Source: Rhynchopus sp. YZ270_cl-10 (Eukaryota; Euglenozoa; Diplonemea; Diplonemida; Diplonemidae). From it: a stretch of 64,000 nt of DNA. The notes beneath the pieces are model-generated. The model ran no database searches. It was not told the origin of the DNA and saw only the letters and a list, made by a program, of their open reading frames with translations. A program made the position numbers and the translations under genes. Shown here one piece after another: positions 1 through 11,500 of the stretch (positions within the stretch are counted from its first letter, which is position 1; every line of letters starts with the position of its first letter). The stretch spans positions 992,001 to 1,056,000 of the forward strand of contig OZ037852.1 in NCBI GenBank assembly GCA_964035575.1, written 5' to 3'.

Positions 1-704
1 GGCAGGATCCTCTAAAAGGAAAAAGTTTGTAAGATGAACCGAAGCTTCTGCGCTTGCCAGTATACTGCGAAATTGCGAAACTGTGTGCTCCATACAATAG
101 GATATCAGCGGATATGGTTGTGATATCCGATTGTGCTTGCAAAAAGAAAGATAAGTTGAAAGTGCAAACGCCGTTCAAAGGCGGGCGCAGACACTGAAAA
201 GAAATGCAACCACAACAAAGAAAAAAAATTGAAAGAAAGTACACAACAAACACACACGCAAGAAGTATGTCACAAAAAAATAAAATAAAATAAAGACTGT
301 GGGTATTCACATAGAGGCATCTCCTTACCAACAACCGTTTACCAGGCGGGAGATCTACAGAGCTCCCGCCGGAAGTCAGACCAGAGCCCCGCGCTCTCAG
401 CTCAGGACCCTTTCACACCTGGAGAAAGGTGTGATGTCTGTCCCCCTAAACGGCCAGGGATAGGGGAGGTACTCACATAATATGTCAACCCGCTCACAGT
501 AAAAGAGGCAGACGGATCGCAAGATCCGGCTAACCCACACAGAACAACGTGCCGCTTGGGCTAGTAACATGTTTGCAGTAATATGTTTGCAAAAAAAAAA
601 AAAACTCAATAAAACCTCGCAAAAATAACCCCCTCCCCCCTTCCCCCCCTACTTGAGACTCAGAAAAATTGAACTGTCGTGGAGACACTTCAAAACACTC
701 CCCC
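1..704. other. Intergenic region downstream of the TMEM65-like gene
   Basis: No convincing coding region. It contains A-rich stretches, several AATAAA-like runs near 275-295 and a cluster of short perfect stem-loops at about 343-530 (listed separately). Because the gene at 705-1565 is on the minus strand, this is its 3' flank. Confidence 0.5.
343..530. other. Cluster of stem-loops, possible structured RNA
   Basis: Three strong hairpins follow one another: GGCGGGAG with CTCCCGCC (about 343-371), CACACCT with AGGTGTG (about 413-433), and CGGATC-GCAA-GATCCG (about 513-528), the last closed by a GNRA tetraloop. No known RNA family signature (U6, SRP, RNase P) was recognised. It could be an independent non-coding RNA or a structured 3' UTR of the minus-strand gene. 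The strand is not known. Confidence 0.2.
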
Positions 705-1565
705 TCATTCCACTTTCTCATCTTGTGTTTGTGTGTCGTGTTCAACATGGGGGTGAGGGTGGTGGAACAATAGTGGAACCATTCCGATGATGCACCCTAT
801 ACAGACACCAAGGAGAGATGCTGCGAAACTGACAGTGCGGACAGAACGAAGCTGCATTTGACGTGCAGTCAACGCAGGTGGCCCGATGCCCAATGAACGT
901 GCACTACTTTCTATGAAGCCAGATATCCCTAACCCCGCGACATCAGAACACATATTACCTAAACCTGCTGCCGCCAGCGTTGATAAAGACATATACACCC
1001 CTAGAGACGCTTCTATCGCCTCTCCACAAGAAATCATCAAAAAGTTGTCGACAAAACCAAACCCAATCATCGGTATCCCCAGGGCAATGGAGAGACGGAA
1101 GTACTGCTCGAAAGACGGCTGCTCAACCTCCTCGTTGTCATCCATGTCGTGAAGCGACTCCCCCATGGACAGCGTCTCAATCTCGATGGAGTCGCGGTAC
1201 TTTGGTATGGCGTGCATCCACGTAGACGCTTTGTTTCGTCGGTAGTTTTCGAATTCATCTAACGTCAGAACGCCGTCTTGATCTTTGTCCATTTTATCGA
1301 AGACACGTTCCCCGGCGCGTATAAACTCCTCACGGGAAATCCGTCCATCGCCGTTGGAGTCAAGCTTCCGGAACTCATTCGAGATGGGGCACATATCGCC
1401 TTCCTTCACCTTCTTGTACTTCTGGATGTGGTTTGTGAGCGACTCCGCGAGTTCAGGGTCCTCGTCCATCAACCATTCCGCTTCTTTCAACAGATCGTAT
1501 GAATACCTTCGGGAGCATAGCAATGCCTGTTTCCCCCAAGAGGAACGGCGGCTTAAGTGTAGCAT
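705..1565 (-). CDS. TMEM65: TMEM65-family mitochondrial membrane protein with an EF-hand pair
   Basis: Single-exon gene, 286 residues. The N-terminus (Leu, Arg and Ser rich, few acids, residues 1-22) looks like a mitochondrial presequence. Two canonical EF-hand loops follow: D69-x-N-x-D-G-x-I-x-x-E-E80 and D93-x-D-x-D-G-x-L-x-x-D-E104. Residues about 155-270 match the TMEM65 domain: GIPMIGFGFVDN, then AAAGLGNMCSDVAG, then a last hydrophobic helix IGCIIGMVPLL, giving about three membrane segments. The animal TMEM65 proteins I recall lack EF-hands, so this version has a calcium sensor built in. Family members sit in the inner mitochondrial membrane and are linked to mitochondrial ion (Na/Ca) handling; calcium regulation here is inference. 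On the coding strand a C-rich tract ending CTGCAG lies one base before the ATG, suggesting a trans-splice acceptor and an almost absent 5' UTR. Confidence 0.85.
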   Translation of the reverse strand: MLHLSRRSSWGKQALLCSRRYSYDLLKEAEWLMDEDPELAESLTNHIQKYKKVKEGDMCPISNEFRKLDSNGDGRISREEFIRAGERVFDKMDKDQDGVLTLDEFENYRRNKASTWMHAIPKYRDSIEIETLSMGESLHDMDDNEEVEQPSFEQYFRLSIALGIPMIGFGFVDNFLMISCGEAIEASLGVYMSLSTLAAAGLGNMCSDVAGLGISGFIESSARSLGIGPPALTARQMQLRSVRTVSFAASLLGVCIGCIIGMVPLLFHHPHPHVEHDTQTQDEKVE

Positions 1566-2208
1566 TCTGCAGGGTGGTGGGGTGGAATAGGGGAGGGACT
1601 AACTAGCCTTTGCTCTCCTTTGGAGGGTAGGCTATAATGCGCTTCCTGCTATTATCCTTCACTTCTTGAAAAAGATCAAAATTTACTGAAAACAAAGTTT
1701 GAAAGACGAAAGTATCGCACAGTACGTCTCTAAACATCTGAAGCTAATAGCCACGCTGCTATTGTATCTGACGCATATTCAAAAAATAAACACATGTGAA
1801 ATGAAGAGGGCATGGGGAAAAGCGTTTCGAAAAGAAGAAGAAAAAGAGGGGAAGGGTGGTCTAAAAAGACTTACATTAGGGGGGAAGGGGGGGGATACGA
1901 GGGGTACGACTTTTTTTTTAAAATCCACTTTTTTTCCAAGAAAAAAAGGAGGCAAGGGGTAACGTTTGTTAGTGCAGTAGCAGACGTAAAAACGGGGGTT
2001 TTAAAAAATATAAAAAAAAATCCCCAGAGAAGGGGACAGAACGAAATAGAAAACCTCATTGTCAGAGGCGTGTAATTTTTTTTTTTTTTTTTTTTGGGGG
2101 GAAGAAAAAAGGGGGAGGGTAAGCTACTGTGCGAATGCTTCTCTGGTGGTAGCTCGGTCTGCTGCAGAGGGTTGTCTCGGAATTGGAGGTTGAGGTGCGC
2201 AACGTTGT
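1566..2208. other. Intergenic region between two minus-strand genes
   Basis: Holds the pyrimidine-rich (minus-strand) acceptor tract of the TMEM65-like gene at 1567-1605, purine-rich low-complexity DNA and a long T run near 2079-2095 (A run on the coding strand, in the 3' flank of the next gene). No supported coding region. Confidence 0.5.
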
Positions 2209-2730
2209 TTAGTTTCCGTGACCGGGCCAATCAGAACCAATTTCGGATGCTGCATCTGTAAGAGATGTTAAGGCTCTAACACCAGAGTGTGCGGCAGCGT
2301 TTCCTTGATGGTCGTGCAGGATTTGCATGTGGGCGCTGATGGTGTGGTCGCCTTTGTTTGTTGTAAGGTTAATCTTCAAGTCATGGACACCTTCGCCTTC
2401 TCCGTTGAATTTGACCTTAACTCGAAGGTACACCTTTCCGTTCTTCTCCAACAAACCACTCTCAACCACCTGGTTGTACTTATCGCTGCAGACTGCTGCG
2501 CCAGACTCAACACCACCGTCCAATTCGCAATAGAACAGCATTTCATATTGCACTCTGTGCTGAAAGAAACCAAAGCTCACAGCATTGTCACCTCCTTCTG
2601 CCACCTTCACGATAGTCGGGCAGAGCTCTGCTGGAAAGGCCACCTCGTCCTCTGGGGTGAGCCACATACGAGGCTCTTCTTCGTTGTTGAAGGCAACAAT
2701 GCTTCCGGTTCTGCGCACAGGCTCTCCCAT
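2209..2730 (-). CDS. C20orf27: C20orf27/ADISSP (UPF0687) family protein
   Basis: Single-exon gene, 173 residues, close to the ~174 of the human family member. Diagnostic pieces are the central VSFGFFQHRVQYEMLF segment (family: VGF followed by H-x-YE-x-x-F), a beta-rich middle with VYLRVKVKFNGEGEGVHD, then DHQGNAAAHSGV (family: DxHxGxPxxxxGV) and the C-terminal SDWPGHG (family: SDWxGF). These small, mostly beta proteins are widespread in eukaryotes. In mammals one has been described as a secreted adipose signal; no signal peptide is seen here, so a cytosolic role is as likely. The start ATG lies about 40 bases after a CACTTCAG that follows a C/T-rich tract on the coding strand, a plausible splice-leader acceptor. 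It lies in the same direction as the TMEM65-like gene, 0.64 kb upstream of it. Confidence 0.75.
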   Translation of the reverse strand: MGEPVRRTGSIVAFNNEEEPRMWLTPEDEVAFPAELCPTIVKVAEGGDNAVSFGFFQHRVQYEMLFYCELDGGVESGAAVCSDKYNQVVESGLLEKNGKVYLRVKVKFNGEGEGVHDLKINLTTNKGDHTISAHMQILHDHQGNAAAHSGVRALTSLTDAASEIGSDWPGHGN

Positions 2731-3871
2731 TGTTTTGTGTTGAAAATTAAGTTTACAAATAAAGACCTGAAGTGTGCTATAACGATACTTAGTGCGTAGT
2801 GGGGAGGGGAGAGGGGGGTGGATGGAAGGAGAGGGGATCTGGGAGTCCAGCAGGGGGGTAGGGGGTTTGAATGGGTTTTAATGAAGTTTTTGTTATGTTT
2901 GCTTTGTGCTCTTGTTTTTTTTCTGGGGGGTAGGGGGTGGCCGGAAAGGCAAAGTTAAAAACTAGAAAACACAAGTGTCATGGATGTCCAAAGTACTTGA
3001 AGTATATCAAGGACGTGATCCCCCAAAAAACCCAATACTTGATACTTGAAATACTTGACACCCTATTTTTTTTTCTCGCACTTTTTTACGTGTTCTCTCT
3101 CTGTCAAGTACCTTTTTCTCAAAAAAAAAAAAAAAAAACGTCAAGTACTTGATTGATCAAGTACAAAAAAAAGTGGGCACTTGATCAAGTACTTGACGTT
3201 TTTTTTTTCGAAAACAAGTACTTGACAGACCCTGTCAGAGGGTAAAAAAGTAAACCCCCCCCACGGATAATATTTACCTCCACTTATTATTTACTTCACG
3301 GGTATTATTTACTCTCCCACTTATTATTTACTAATTTCTAACGTAAAAAACAGTTTTAATAAATTAAATGTACCGTTTTGGGCCGCTGTAATTGTGCTGT
3401 AATTGTGGTGTAATTGTGGTGTAATTGTGGCGTGATTGTGCTCAGTTTTGGTCAGTTCTGCTCAGTTCTGCGTAAGTGTGTGTACGTGTGCGTAAGTGTA
3501 CGTAAGTGTGCGTAAGTGTTGGTACTTGTGGGTACGTGTGTGTAAGTGTGCAAAAACGGATTTTTTTGTTTTCTGCATGTTTCTCCTGCTCTCTTATCTT
3601 AAATTTAGTGCCCAATAATGCTGAAGGTCGGCCAACAAGACTTTGATAACATTTCTCTTAATATTGCACTTTTTTTGGCGTGGCTGCATAACCGATTCCC
3701 CGCGTTTCTACCAGTTGTCATGCCGGTTAGGGGGGCATTCATGTGTTGAAAAAAAAATTGTTTTCGTTGGTGAATCTTTTAAACGCCGGCATTTGCATTT
3801 CCGGAATCCGTCCGGCCAATGATGGGGTCAATTTGCCGAAATGGACAAGTTCTCGTTGTTGGTCAATTCCG

Positions 3872-3963
3872 CAGTATACACAGTATACACAGTATACACA
3901 GTATACACAGTATACACAGTATACACAGTATACACAGTATACACAGTATACACAGTATACACA
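3872..3963. repeat. 9-bp minisatellite (CAGTATACA), ~10 copies
   Basis: Perfect tandem copies of CAGTATACA inside element A. The reverse complement of the same unit forms the array at 33260-33440 in another element. Open frames through it are by-products of the repeat. Confidence 0.97.
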
Positions 3964-3975
3964 GGGGATTGGGAG

Positions 3976-4770
3976 TACAGCACAGTACAGTACAGTACAG
4001 TACAGTACAGTACAGTACAGTACAGTACAGTACAGTACAGTACAGTACAGTACAGTACAGTACAGTACAGTACAGTACAGTACAGTACAGTACAGTACAG
4101 TACAGTACAGTACAGTACAGTACAGTACAGTACAGTACAGTACAGTACAGTACAGTACAGTACAGTACAGTACAGTACAGTACAGTACAGTACAGTACAG
4201 TACAGTACAGTACAGTACAGTACAGTACAGTACAGTACAGTACAGTACAGTACAGTACAGTACAGTACAGTACAGTACAGTACAGTACAGTACAGTACAG
4301 TACAGTACAGTACAGTACAGTACAGTACAGTACAGTACAGTACAGTACAGTACAGTACAGTACAGTACAGTACAGTACAGTACAGTACAGTACAGTACAG
4401 TACAGTACAGTACAGTACAGTACAGTACAGTACAGTACAGTACAGTACAGTACAGTACAGTACAGTACAGTACAGTACAGTACAGTACAGTACAGTACAG
4501 TACAGTACAGTACAGTACAGTACAGTACAGTACAGTACAGTACAGTACAGTACAGTACAGTACAGTACAGTACAGTACAGTACAGTACAGTACAGTACAG
4601 TACAGTACAGTACAGTACAGTACAGTACAGTACAGTACAGTACAGTACAGTACAGTACAGTACAGTACAGTACAGTACAGTACAGTACAGTACAGTACAG
4701 TACAGTACAGTACAGTACAGTACAGTACAGTACAGTACAGTACAGTACAGTACAGTACAGTACAGTACAG
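3976..4770. repeat. 5-bp satellite (TACAG), ~158 copies
   Basis: About 790 bases of essentially perfect TACAG repeats in element A. All six frames stay open (Tyr-Ser-Thr-Val-Gln and similar periodic peptides), so the long reading frames at 3743-4866 are not genes. Its homogeneity suggests recent expansion or an assembly-collapsed length. Confidence 0.97.
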
Positions 4771-5515
4771 AGGTCACTTACATGTGGTGGCATGCTTCCC
4801 TCTAGGGTGTTGTACCATTTTTTTCCCCAGCGTAATTTCGGTGTAATTGTGGTTAGTTGTGGTTAGTTGTGTGTACTTGTGCTGAAACTGTACTGGAATT
4901 GTGCCTAATATAGGCACAGCTCAGGTGAGTATGGTGCTAGCTGTGCCCAGTAGTGTCATAGGCAAAACGGTACATTAAACCCGTTTATTATTTACTCTCC
5001 CGTTTATTATTTACTCCAAATTTAGTAAATAATATCCGGAGGGGGGGTTTAATAAAGTATGAGAGAAAAAAAGAGGGGGTCAAGTACGTTAATTTTGTCA
5101 AGTACTTGATCAATCTTCAAGTACTTGACTGTCATTTTGAGAGGGAAAACAAAGGCGAGTCCAGTGCTTCAAGTGCCATAAAAAATCAGAAAACAGAACT
5201 ACAAGTACTTTGGACATGCATGAAGTGTTTTCTAGAATTTTGAGACTTTTTGTCCCAACATTTTTGCTAAGGGATAATACGGGTACTTAGCGAAATTATA
5301 ACCACCGGGACTCACAACGCAGAGTCTAAGGGAGTGCTAGTGGGGTTATAGGACTCATTTATTCACGCGTCAGAGTCAAAAAAACCCTGAGCGACTCTAC
5401 GCGGCGCGAGAAAAACGCAAAAAACCTGCCGAGAGGGTACACAAAGCTTCCGGGAGTATACAAAAAGCTAGCTAGAGGGTCTTTTTGACCATCCCAAGGT
5501 AAAAAGGGGCGCATT

Positions 5516-8500
5516 CATCGAAGCGCGTTCTTGTGTGAAAAACGGGCCGCTTTTATCGAAGCGCGTTCTTTTGTGAAAAACGGGCCGCTTTTATCGAAAC
5601 GCGTTCTTCTGTGAAAAACGGGCCGCTTTTATCGAAGCGCGTTCTTTTGTGAAAAACGGACCGCTTTTATCGAAGCGCGTTCTTCTGTGAAAAACGGGCC
5701 GCTTTTATCGAAGCGCGTTCTTTTGTGAAAAACGGACCGCTTTTATCGAAGCGCGTTCTTTTGTGAAAAACGGGCCGCTTTTATCGAAGCGCGTTCTTTT
5801 GTGAAAAACGGGCCGCTTTTATCGAAACGCGTTCTTCTGTGAAAAACGGGCCGCTTTTATCGAAGCGCGTTCTTTTGTGAAAAACGGGCCGCTTTTATCG
5901 AAGCGCGTTCTTTTGTGAAAAACGGGCCGCTTTTATCGAAACGCGTTCTTCTGTGAAAAACGGGCCGCTTTTATCCAAGCGCGTTCTCTTGTGAAAAACG
6001 GGCCGCTTTTATCGAAACGCGTTCTTCTGTGAAAAACGGGCCGCTTTTATCCAAGCGCGTTCTCTTGTGAAAAACGGGCCGCTTTTATCGAAGCGCGTTC
6101 TTTTGTGAAAAACGGGCCGCTTTTATCGAAACGCGTTCTTCTGTGAAAAACGGGCCGCTTTTATCGAAGCGCGTTCTTTTGTGAAAAACGGGCCGCTTTT
6201 ATCGAAACGCGTTCTCTTGTGAAAAACGGGCCGCTTTTATCGAAGCGCGTTCTTTTGTGAAAAACGGGCCGCTTTTATCGAAACGCGTTCTTCTGTGAAA
6301 AACGGGCCGCTTTTATCGAAGCGCGTTCTTGTGTGAAAAACGGGCCGCTTTTATCGAAGCGCGTTCTTTTGTGAAAAACGGGCCGCTTTTATCGAAACGC
6401 GTTCTTCTGTGAAAAACGGGCCGCTTTTATCGAAGCGCGTTCTTCTGTGAAAAACGGGCCGCTTTTATCGAAGCGCGTTCTTCTGTGAAAAACGGGCCGC
6501 TTTTATCGAAACGCGTTCTTTTGTGAAAAACGGGCCGCTTTTATCGAAGCGCGTTCTTCTGTGAAAAACGGGCCGCTTTTATCGAAACGCGTTCTTCTGT
6601 GAAAAACGGGCCGCTTTTATCGAAGCGCGTTCTTGTGTGAAAAACGGGCCGCTTTTATCGAAACGCGTTCTTTTGTGAAAAACGGGCCGCTTTTATCGAA
6701 ACGCGTTCTTTTGTGAAAAACGGGCCGCTTTTATCGAAACGCGTTCTTCTGTGAAAAACGGGCCGCTTTTATCGAAGCGCGTTCTTTTGTGAAAAACGGG
6801 CCGCTTTTATCGAAGCGCGTTCTTGTGTGAAAAACGGACCGCTTTTATCGAGACGCGTTCTTTTGTGAAAAACGGGCCGCTTTTATCGAAGCGCGTTCTT
6901 TTGTGAAAAACGGGCCGCTTTTATCGAAGCGCGTTCTTGTGTGAAAAACGGGCCGCTTTTATCGAAACGCGTTCTTTTGTGAAAAACGGGCCGCTTTTAT
7001 CGAAACGCGTTCTTTTGTGAAAAACGGGCCGCTTTTATCGAAACGCGTTCTTTTGTGAAAAACGGGCCGCTTTTATCGAAGCGCGTTCTCTTGTGAAAAA
7101 CGGGCCGCTTTTATCGAAGCGCGTTCTTGTGTGAAAAACGGGCCGCTTTTATCGAAACGCGTTCTCTTGTGAAAAACGGGCCGCTTTTATCGAAGCGCGT
7201 TCTTTTGTAAAAAACGGGCCGCTTTTATCGAAACGCGTTCTTGTGTGAAAAACGGGCCGCTTTTATCGAAACGCGTTCTCTTGTGAAAAACGGGCCGCTT
7301 TTATCGAAGCGCGTTCTTTTGTAAAAAACGGGCCGCTTTTATCGAAACGCGTTCTCTTATGAAAAACGGACCGCTTTTATCGAAACCCGTTCTTCTGTGA
7401 AAAACGGGCCGCTTTTATCGAAACGCGTTCTCTTGTGAAAAACGGGCCGCTTTTATCGAAGCGCGTTCTTGTGTGAAAAACGGGCCGCTTTTATCGAAGC
7501 GCGTTCTTTTGTGAAAAACGGGCCGCTTTTATCGAAGCGCGTTCTTTTGTGAAAAACGGGCCGCTTTTATCGAAAAGCGTTCTTTTGTGAAAAACGGGCC
7601 GCTTTTATCGAAGCGCGTTCTTTTGTGAAAAACGGGCCGCTTTTATCGAAAAGCGTTCTTTTGTGAAAAACGGGCCGCTTTTATCGAAGCGCGTTCTTTT
7701 GTGAAAAACGGGCCGCTTTTATCGAAACGCGTTCTTTTGTGAAAAACGGGCCGCTTTTATCGAAGCGCGTTCTTGTGTGAAAAACGGGCCGCTTTTATCG
7801 AAACGCGTTGTCTTGTGAAAAACGGGCCGCTTTTATCCAAGCGCGTTCTCTTGTGAAAAACGGGCCGCTTTTATCGAAACCCGTTCTTGTGTGAAAAACG
7901 GGCCGCTTTTATCGAAGCGCGTTCTTCTGTGAAAAACGGGCCGCTTTTATCGAAGCGGGTTCTTTTGTGAAAAACGGGCCGCTTTTATCGAAGCGGGTTC
8001 TTTTGTGAAAAACGGGCCGCTTTTATCGAAACGCGTTCTTTTGTGAAAAACGGGCCGCTTTTATCGAAGCGCGTTGTCTTGTGAAAAACGGACCGCTTTT
8101 ATCCAAGCGCGTTCTCTTGTGAAAAACGGGCCGCTTTTATCGAAACCCGTTCTTCTGTGAAAAACGGGCCGCTTTTATCGAAGCGCGTTCTCTTGTGAAA
8201 AACGGGCCGCTTTTATCGAAGCGCGTTCTCTTGTGAAAAACGGGCCGCTTTTATCGAAGCGCGTTCTCTTGTGAAAAACGGGCCGCTTTTATCGAAACGC
8301 GTTCTTCTGTGAAAAACGGGCCGCTTTTATCGAAACCCGTTCTTCTGTGAAAAACGGGCCGCTTTTATCGAAACGCGTTCTCTTGTGAAAAACGGGCCGC
8401 TTTTATCGAAACCCGTTCTTCTGTGAAAAACGGGCCGCTTTTATCGAAACGCGTTGTCTTGTGAAAAACGGGCCGCTTTTATCGAAACGCGTTCTTTTGT

Positions 8501-11500
8501 GAAAAACGGGCCGCTTTTATCGAAGCGCGTTCTCTTGTGAAAAACGGGCCGCTTTTATCGAAGCGCGTTCTCTTGTGAAAAACGGGCCGCTTTTATCGAA
8601 ACGCGTTCTTCTGTGAAAAACGGGCCGCTTTTATCGAAGCGCGTTCTTTTGTGAAAAACGGGCCGCTTTTATCGAAGCGCGTTCTTTTGTGAAAAACGGG
8701 CCGCTTTTATCGAAGCGCGTTCTCTTGTGAAAAACGGGCCGCTTTTATCGAAGCGCGTTCTTTTGTGAAAAACGGGCCGCTTTTATCGAAACGCGTTCTT
8801 TTGTGAAAAACGGGCCGCTTTTATCGAAACGCGTTCTTTTGTGAAAAACGGGCCGCTTTTATCGAAGCGCGTTCTTTTGTGAAAAACGGGCCGCTTTTAT
8901 CGAAACGCGTTCTTTTGTGAAAAACGGGCCGCTTTTATCGAAACGCGTTCTTCTGTGAAAAACGGGCCGCTTTTATCGAAGCGCGTTCTTTTGTCAAAAA
9001 CGGGCCGCTTTTATCGAAACGCGTTCTTTTGTGAAAAACGGGCCCCTTTTATCGAAGCGCGTTCTTTTGTCAAAAACGGGCCGCTTTTATCGAAGCGCGT
9101 TCTTTTGTGAAAAACTGGCCGCTTTTATCGAAACGCGTTCTTTTGTGAAAAACGGGCCGCTTTTATCGAAGCGCGTTCTTTTGTCAAAAACGGGCCGCTT
9201 TTATCGAAGCGCGTTCTTTTGTGAAAAACGGGCCGCTTTTATCGAAGTGCGTTCTTCTGTGAAAAACGGGCCGCTTTTATCGAAGCGCGTTCTCTTGTGA
9301 AAAACGGGCCGCTTTTATCGAAACGCGTTCTTCTGTGAAAAACGGGCCGCTTTTATCGAAGCGCGTTCTTCTGTGAAAAACGGGCCGCTTTTATCGAAGC
9401 GCGTTCTTTTGTGAAAAACGGGCCGCTTTTATCGAAGTGCGTTCTTCTGTGAAAAACGGGCCGCTTTTATCGAAGCGCGTTCTCTTGTGAAAAACGGGCC
9501 GCTTTTATCGAAACGCGTTCTTTTGTGAAAAACGGGCCGCTTTTATCGAAACGCGTTCTTCTGTGAAAAACGGGCCGCTTTTATCGAAACGCGTTCTTTT
9601 GTGAAAAACGGGCCGCTTTTATCGAAACGCGTTCTCTTGTGAAAAACGGGCCGCTTTTATCGAAGCGCGTTCTTTTGTGAAAAACGGGTCGCTTTTATCG
9701 AAGCGCGTTCTCTTGTGAAAAACGGGCCGCTTTTATCGAAACGCGTTCTCTTGTGAAAAACGGGCCGCTTTTATCGAAACGCGTTCTTCTGTGAAAAACG
9801 GGCCGCTTTTATCGAAACGCGTTCTCTTGTGAAAAACGGGCCGCTTTTATCGAAGCGCGTTCTTGTGTGAAAAACGGGCCGCTTTTATCGAAGCGCGTTC
9901 TCTTGTGAAAAACGGGCCGCTTTTATCGAAACGCGTTCTTCTGTGAAAAACGGGCCGCTTTTATCGAAACGCGTTATCTTGTGAAAAACGGGCCGCTTTT
10001 ATCGAAGCGCGTTCTTGTGTGAAAAACGGGCCGCTTTTATCGAAGCGCGTTCTTTTGTGGAAAACGGGCCGCTTTTATCGAAGCGCGTTCTTGTGTGAAA
10101 AACGGGCCGCTTTTATCGAAGCGCGTTCTTTTGTGAAAAACGGGCCGCTTTTATCGAAGCGCGTTCTTTTGTGAAAAACGGGCCGCTTTTATCGAAGCGC
10201 GTTCTTGTGTGAAAAACGGGCCGCTTTTATCGAAGCGCGTTCTCTTGTGAAAAACGGGCCGCTTTTATCGAAACCCGTTCTTCTGTGAAAAACGGGCCGC
10301 TTTTATCGAAGCGCGTTCTTGTGTGAAAAACGGGCCGCTTTTATCGAAGCGCGTTCTTGTGTGAAAAACGGGCCGCTTTTATCGAAGCGCGTTCTTTTGT
10401 GAAAAACGGGCCGCTTTTATCGAAGCGCGTTCTCTTGTGAAAAACGGGCCGCTTTTATCGAAACGCGTTCTTCTGTGAAAAACGGGCCGCTTTTATCGAA
10501 ACGCGTTCTTTTGTGAAAAACGGGCCGCTTTTATCGAAACGCGTTCTTCTGTGAAAAACGGGCCGCTTTTATCGAAACGCGTTCTTTTGTGAAAAACGGG
10601 CCGCTTTTATCGAAACGCGTTCTCTTGTGAAAAACGGGCCGCTTTTATCGAAGCGCGTTCTTTTGTGAAAAACGGGTCGCTTTTATCGAAGCGCGTTCTC
10701 TTGTGAAAAACGGGCCGCTTTTATCGAAGCGCGTTCTTGTGTGAAAAACGGGCCGCTTTTATCGAAGCGCGTTCTCTTGTGAAAAACGGGCCGCTTTTAT
10801 CGAAACCCGTTCTTCTGTGAAAAACGGGCCGCTTTTATCGAAGCGCGTTCTTGTGTGAAAAACGGGCCGCTTTTATCGAAGCGCGTTCTCTTGTGAAAAA
10901 CGGGCCGCTTTTATCGAAACGCGTTCTTCTGTGAAAAACGGGCCGCTTTTATCGAAACGCGTTCTCTTGTGAAAAACGGGCCGCTTTTATCGAAACGCGT
11001 TCTCTTGTGAAAAACGGGCCGCTTTTATCGAAGCGCGTTCTTGTGTGAAAAACGGGCCGCTTTTATCGAAGCGCGTTCTTTTGTGAAAAACGGGCCGCTT
11101 TTATCGAAGCGCGTTCTCTTGTGAAAAACGGGCCGCTTTTATCGAAACGCGTTCTTCTGTGAAAAACGGGCCGCTTTTATCGAAGCGCGTTCTTTTGTGA
11201 AAAACGGGCCGCTTTTATCGAAGCGCGTTCTCTTGTGAAAAACGGGCCGCTTTTATCGAAACGCGTTCTTTTGTGAAAAACGGGCCGCTTTTATCGAAGC
11301 GCGTTCTTTTGTGAAAAACGGACCGCTTTTATCGAAACGCGTTCTTCTGTGAAAAACGGGCCGCTTTTATCGAAGCGCGTTCTTTTGTGAAAAACGGGCC
11401 GCTTTTATCGAAACGCGTTCTTCTGTGAAAAACGGGCCGCTTTTATCGAAGCGCGTTCTTTTGTGAAAAACGGGCCGCTTTTATCGAAGCGCGTTCTTTT

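Larger units (their letters stand above)
2965..5232. mobile_element. TIR element with TA duplication and internal minisatellites (element A)
   Basis: A 2.27-kb unit flanked by TA at 2963-2964 and 5233-5234. The ends begin GAAAACAC and match in inverted orientation, followed by a shared TGTCCAAAGTACTTG block. Inward, both ends carry repeated AAGTACTTGA palindromes and then TATTATTTACT-rich repeats reaching GTACCGTTTTG (about 3371 on the left, about 4965 on the right). The inner part has short GTGTAATTGTGG and GCGTAAGTGT repeats, a 9-bp array (3872-3963) and a 5-bp array (3976-4770). No transposase gene is visible, so it is non-autonomous. The TA duplication points to Tc1/mariner-like insertion, but the superfamily is not proven. 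Confidence 0.7.

Noticed and set aside
3743-4866. Open frames of 300-370 codons in several frames
   Set aside because: They read through perfect 9-bp and 5-bp satellites in all frames and have no unique sequence.
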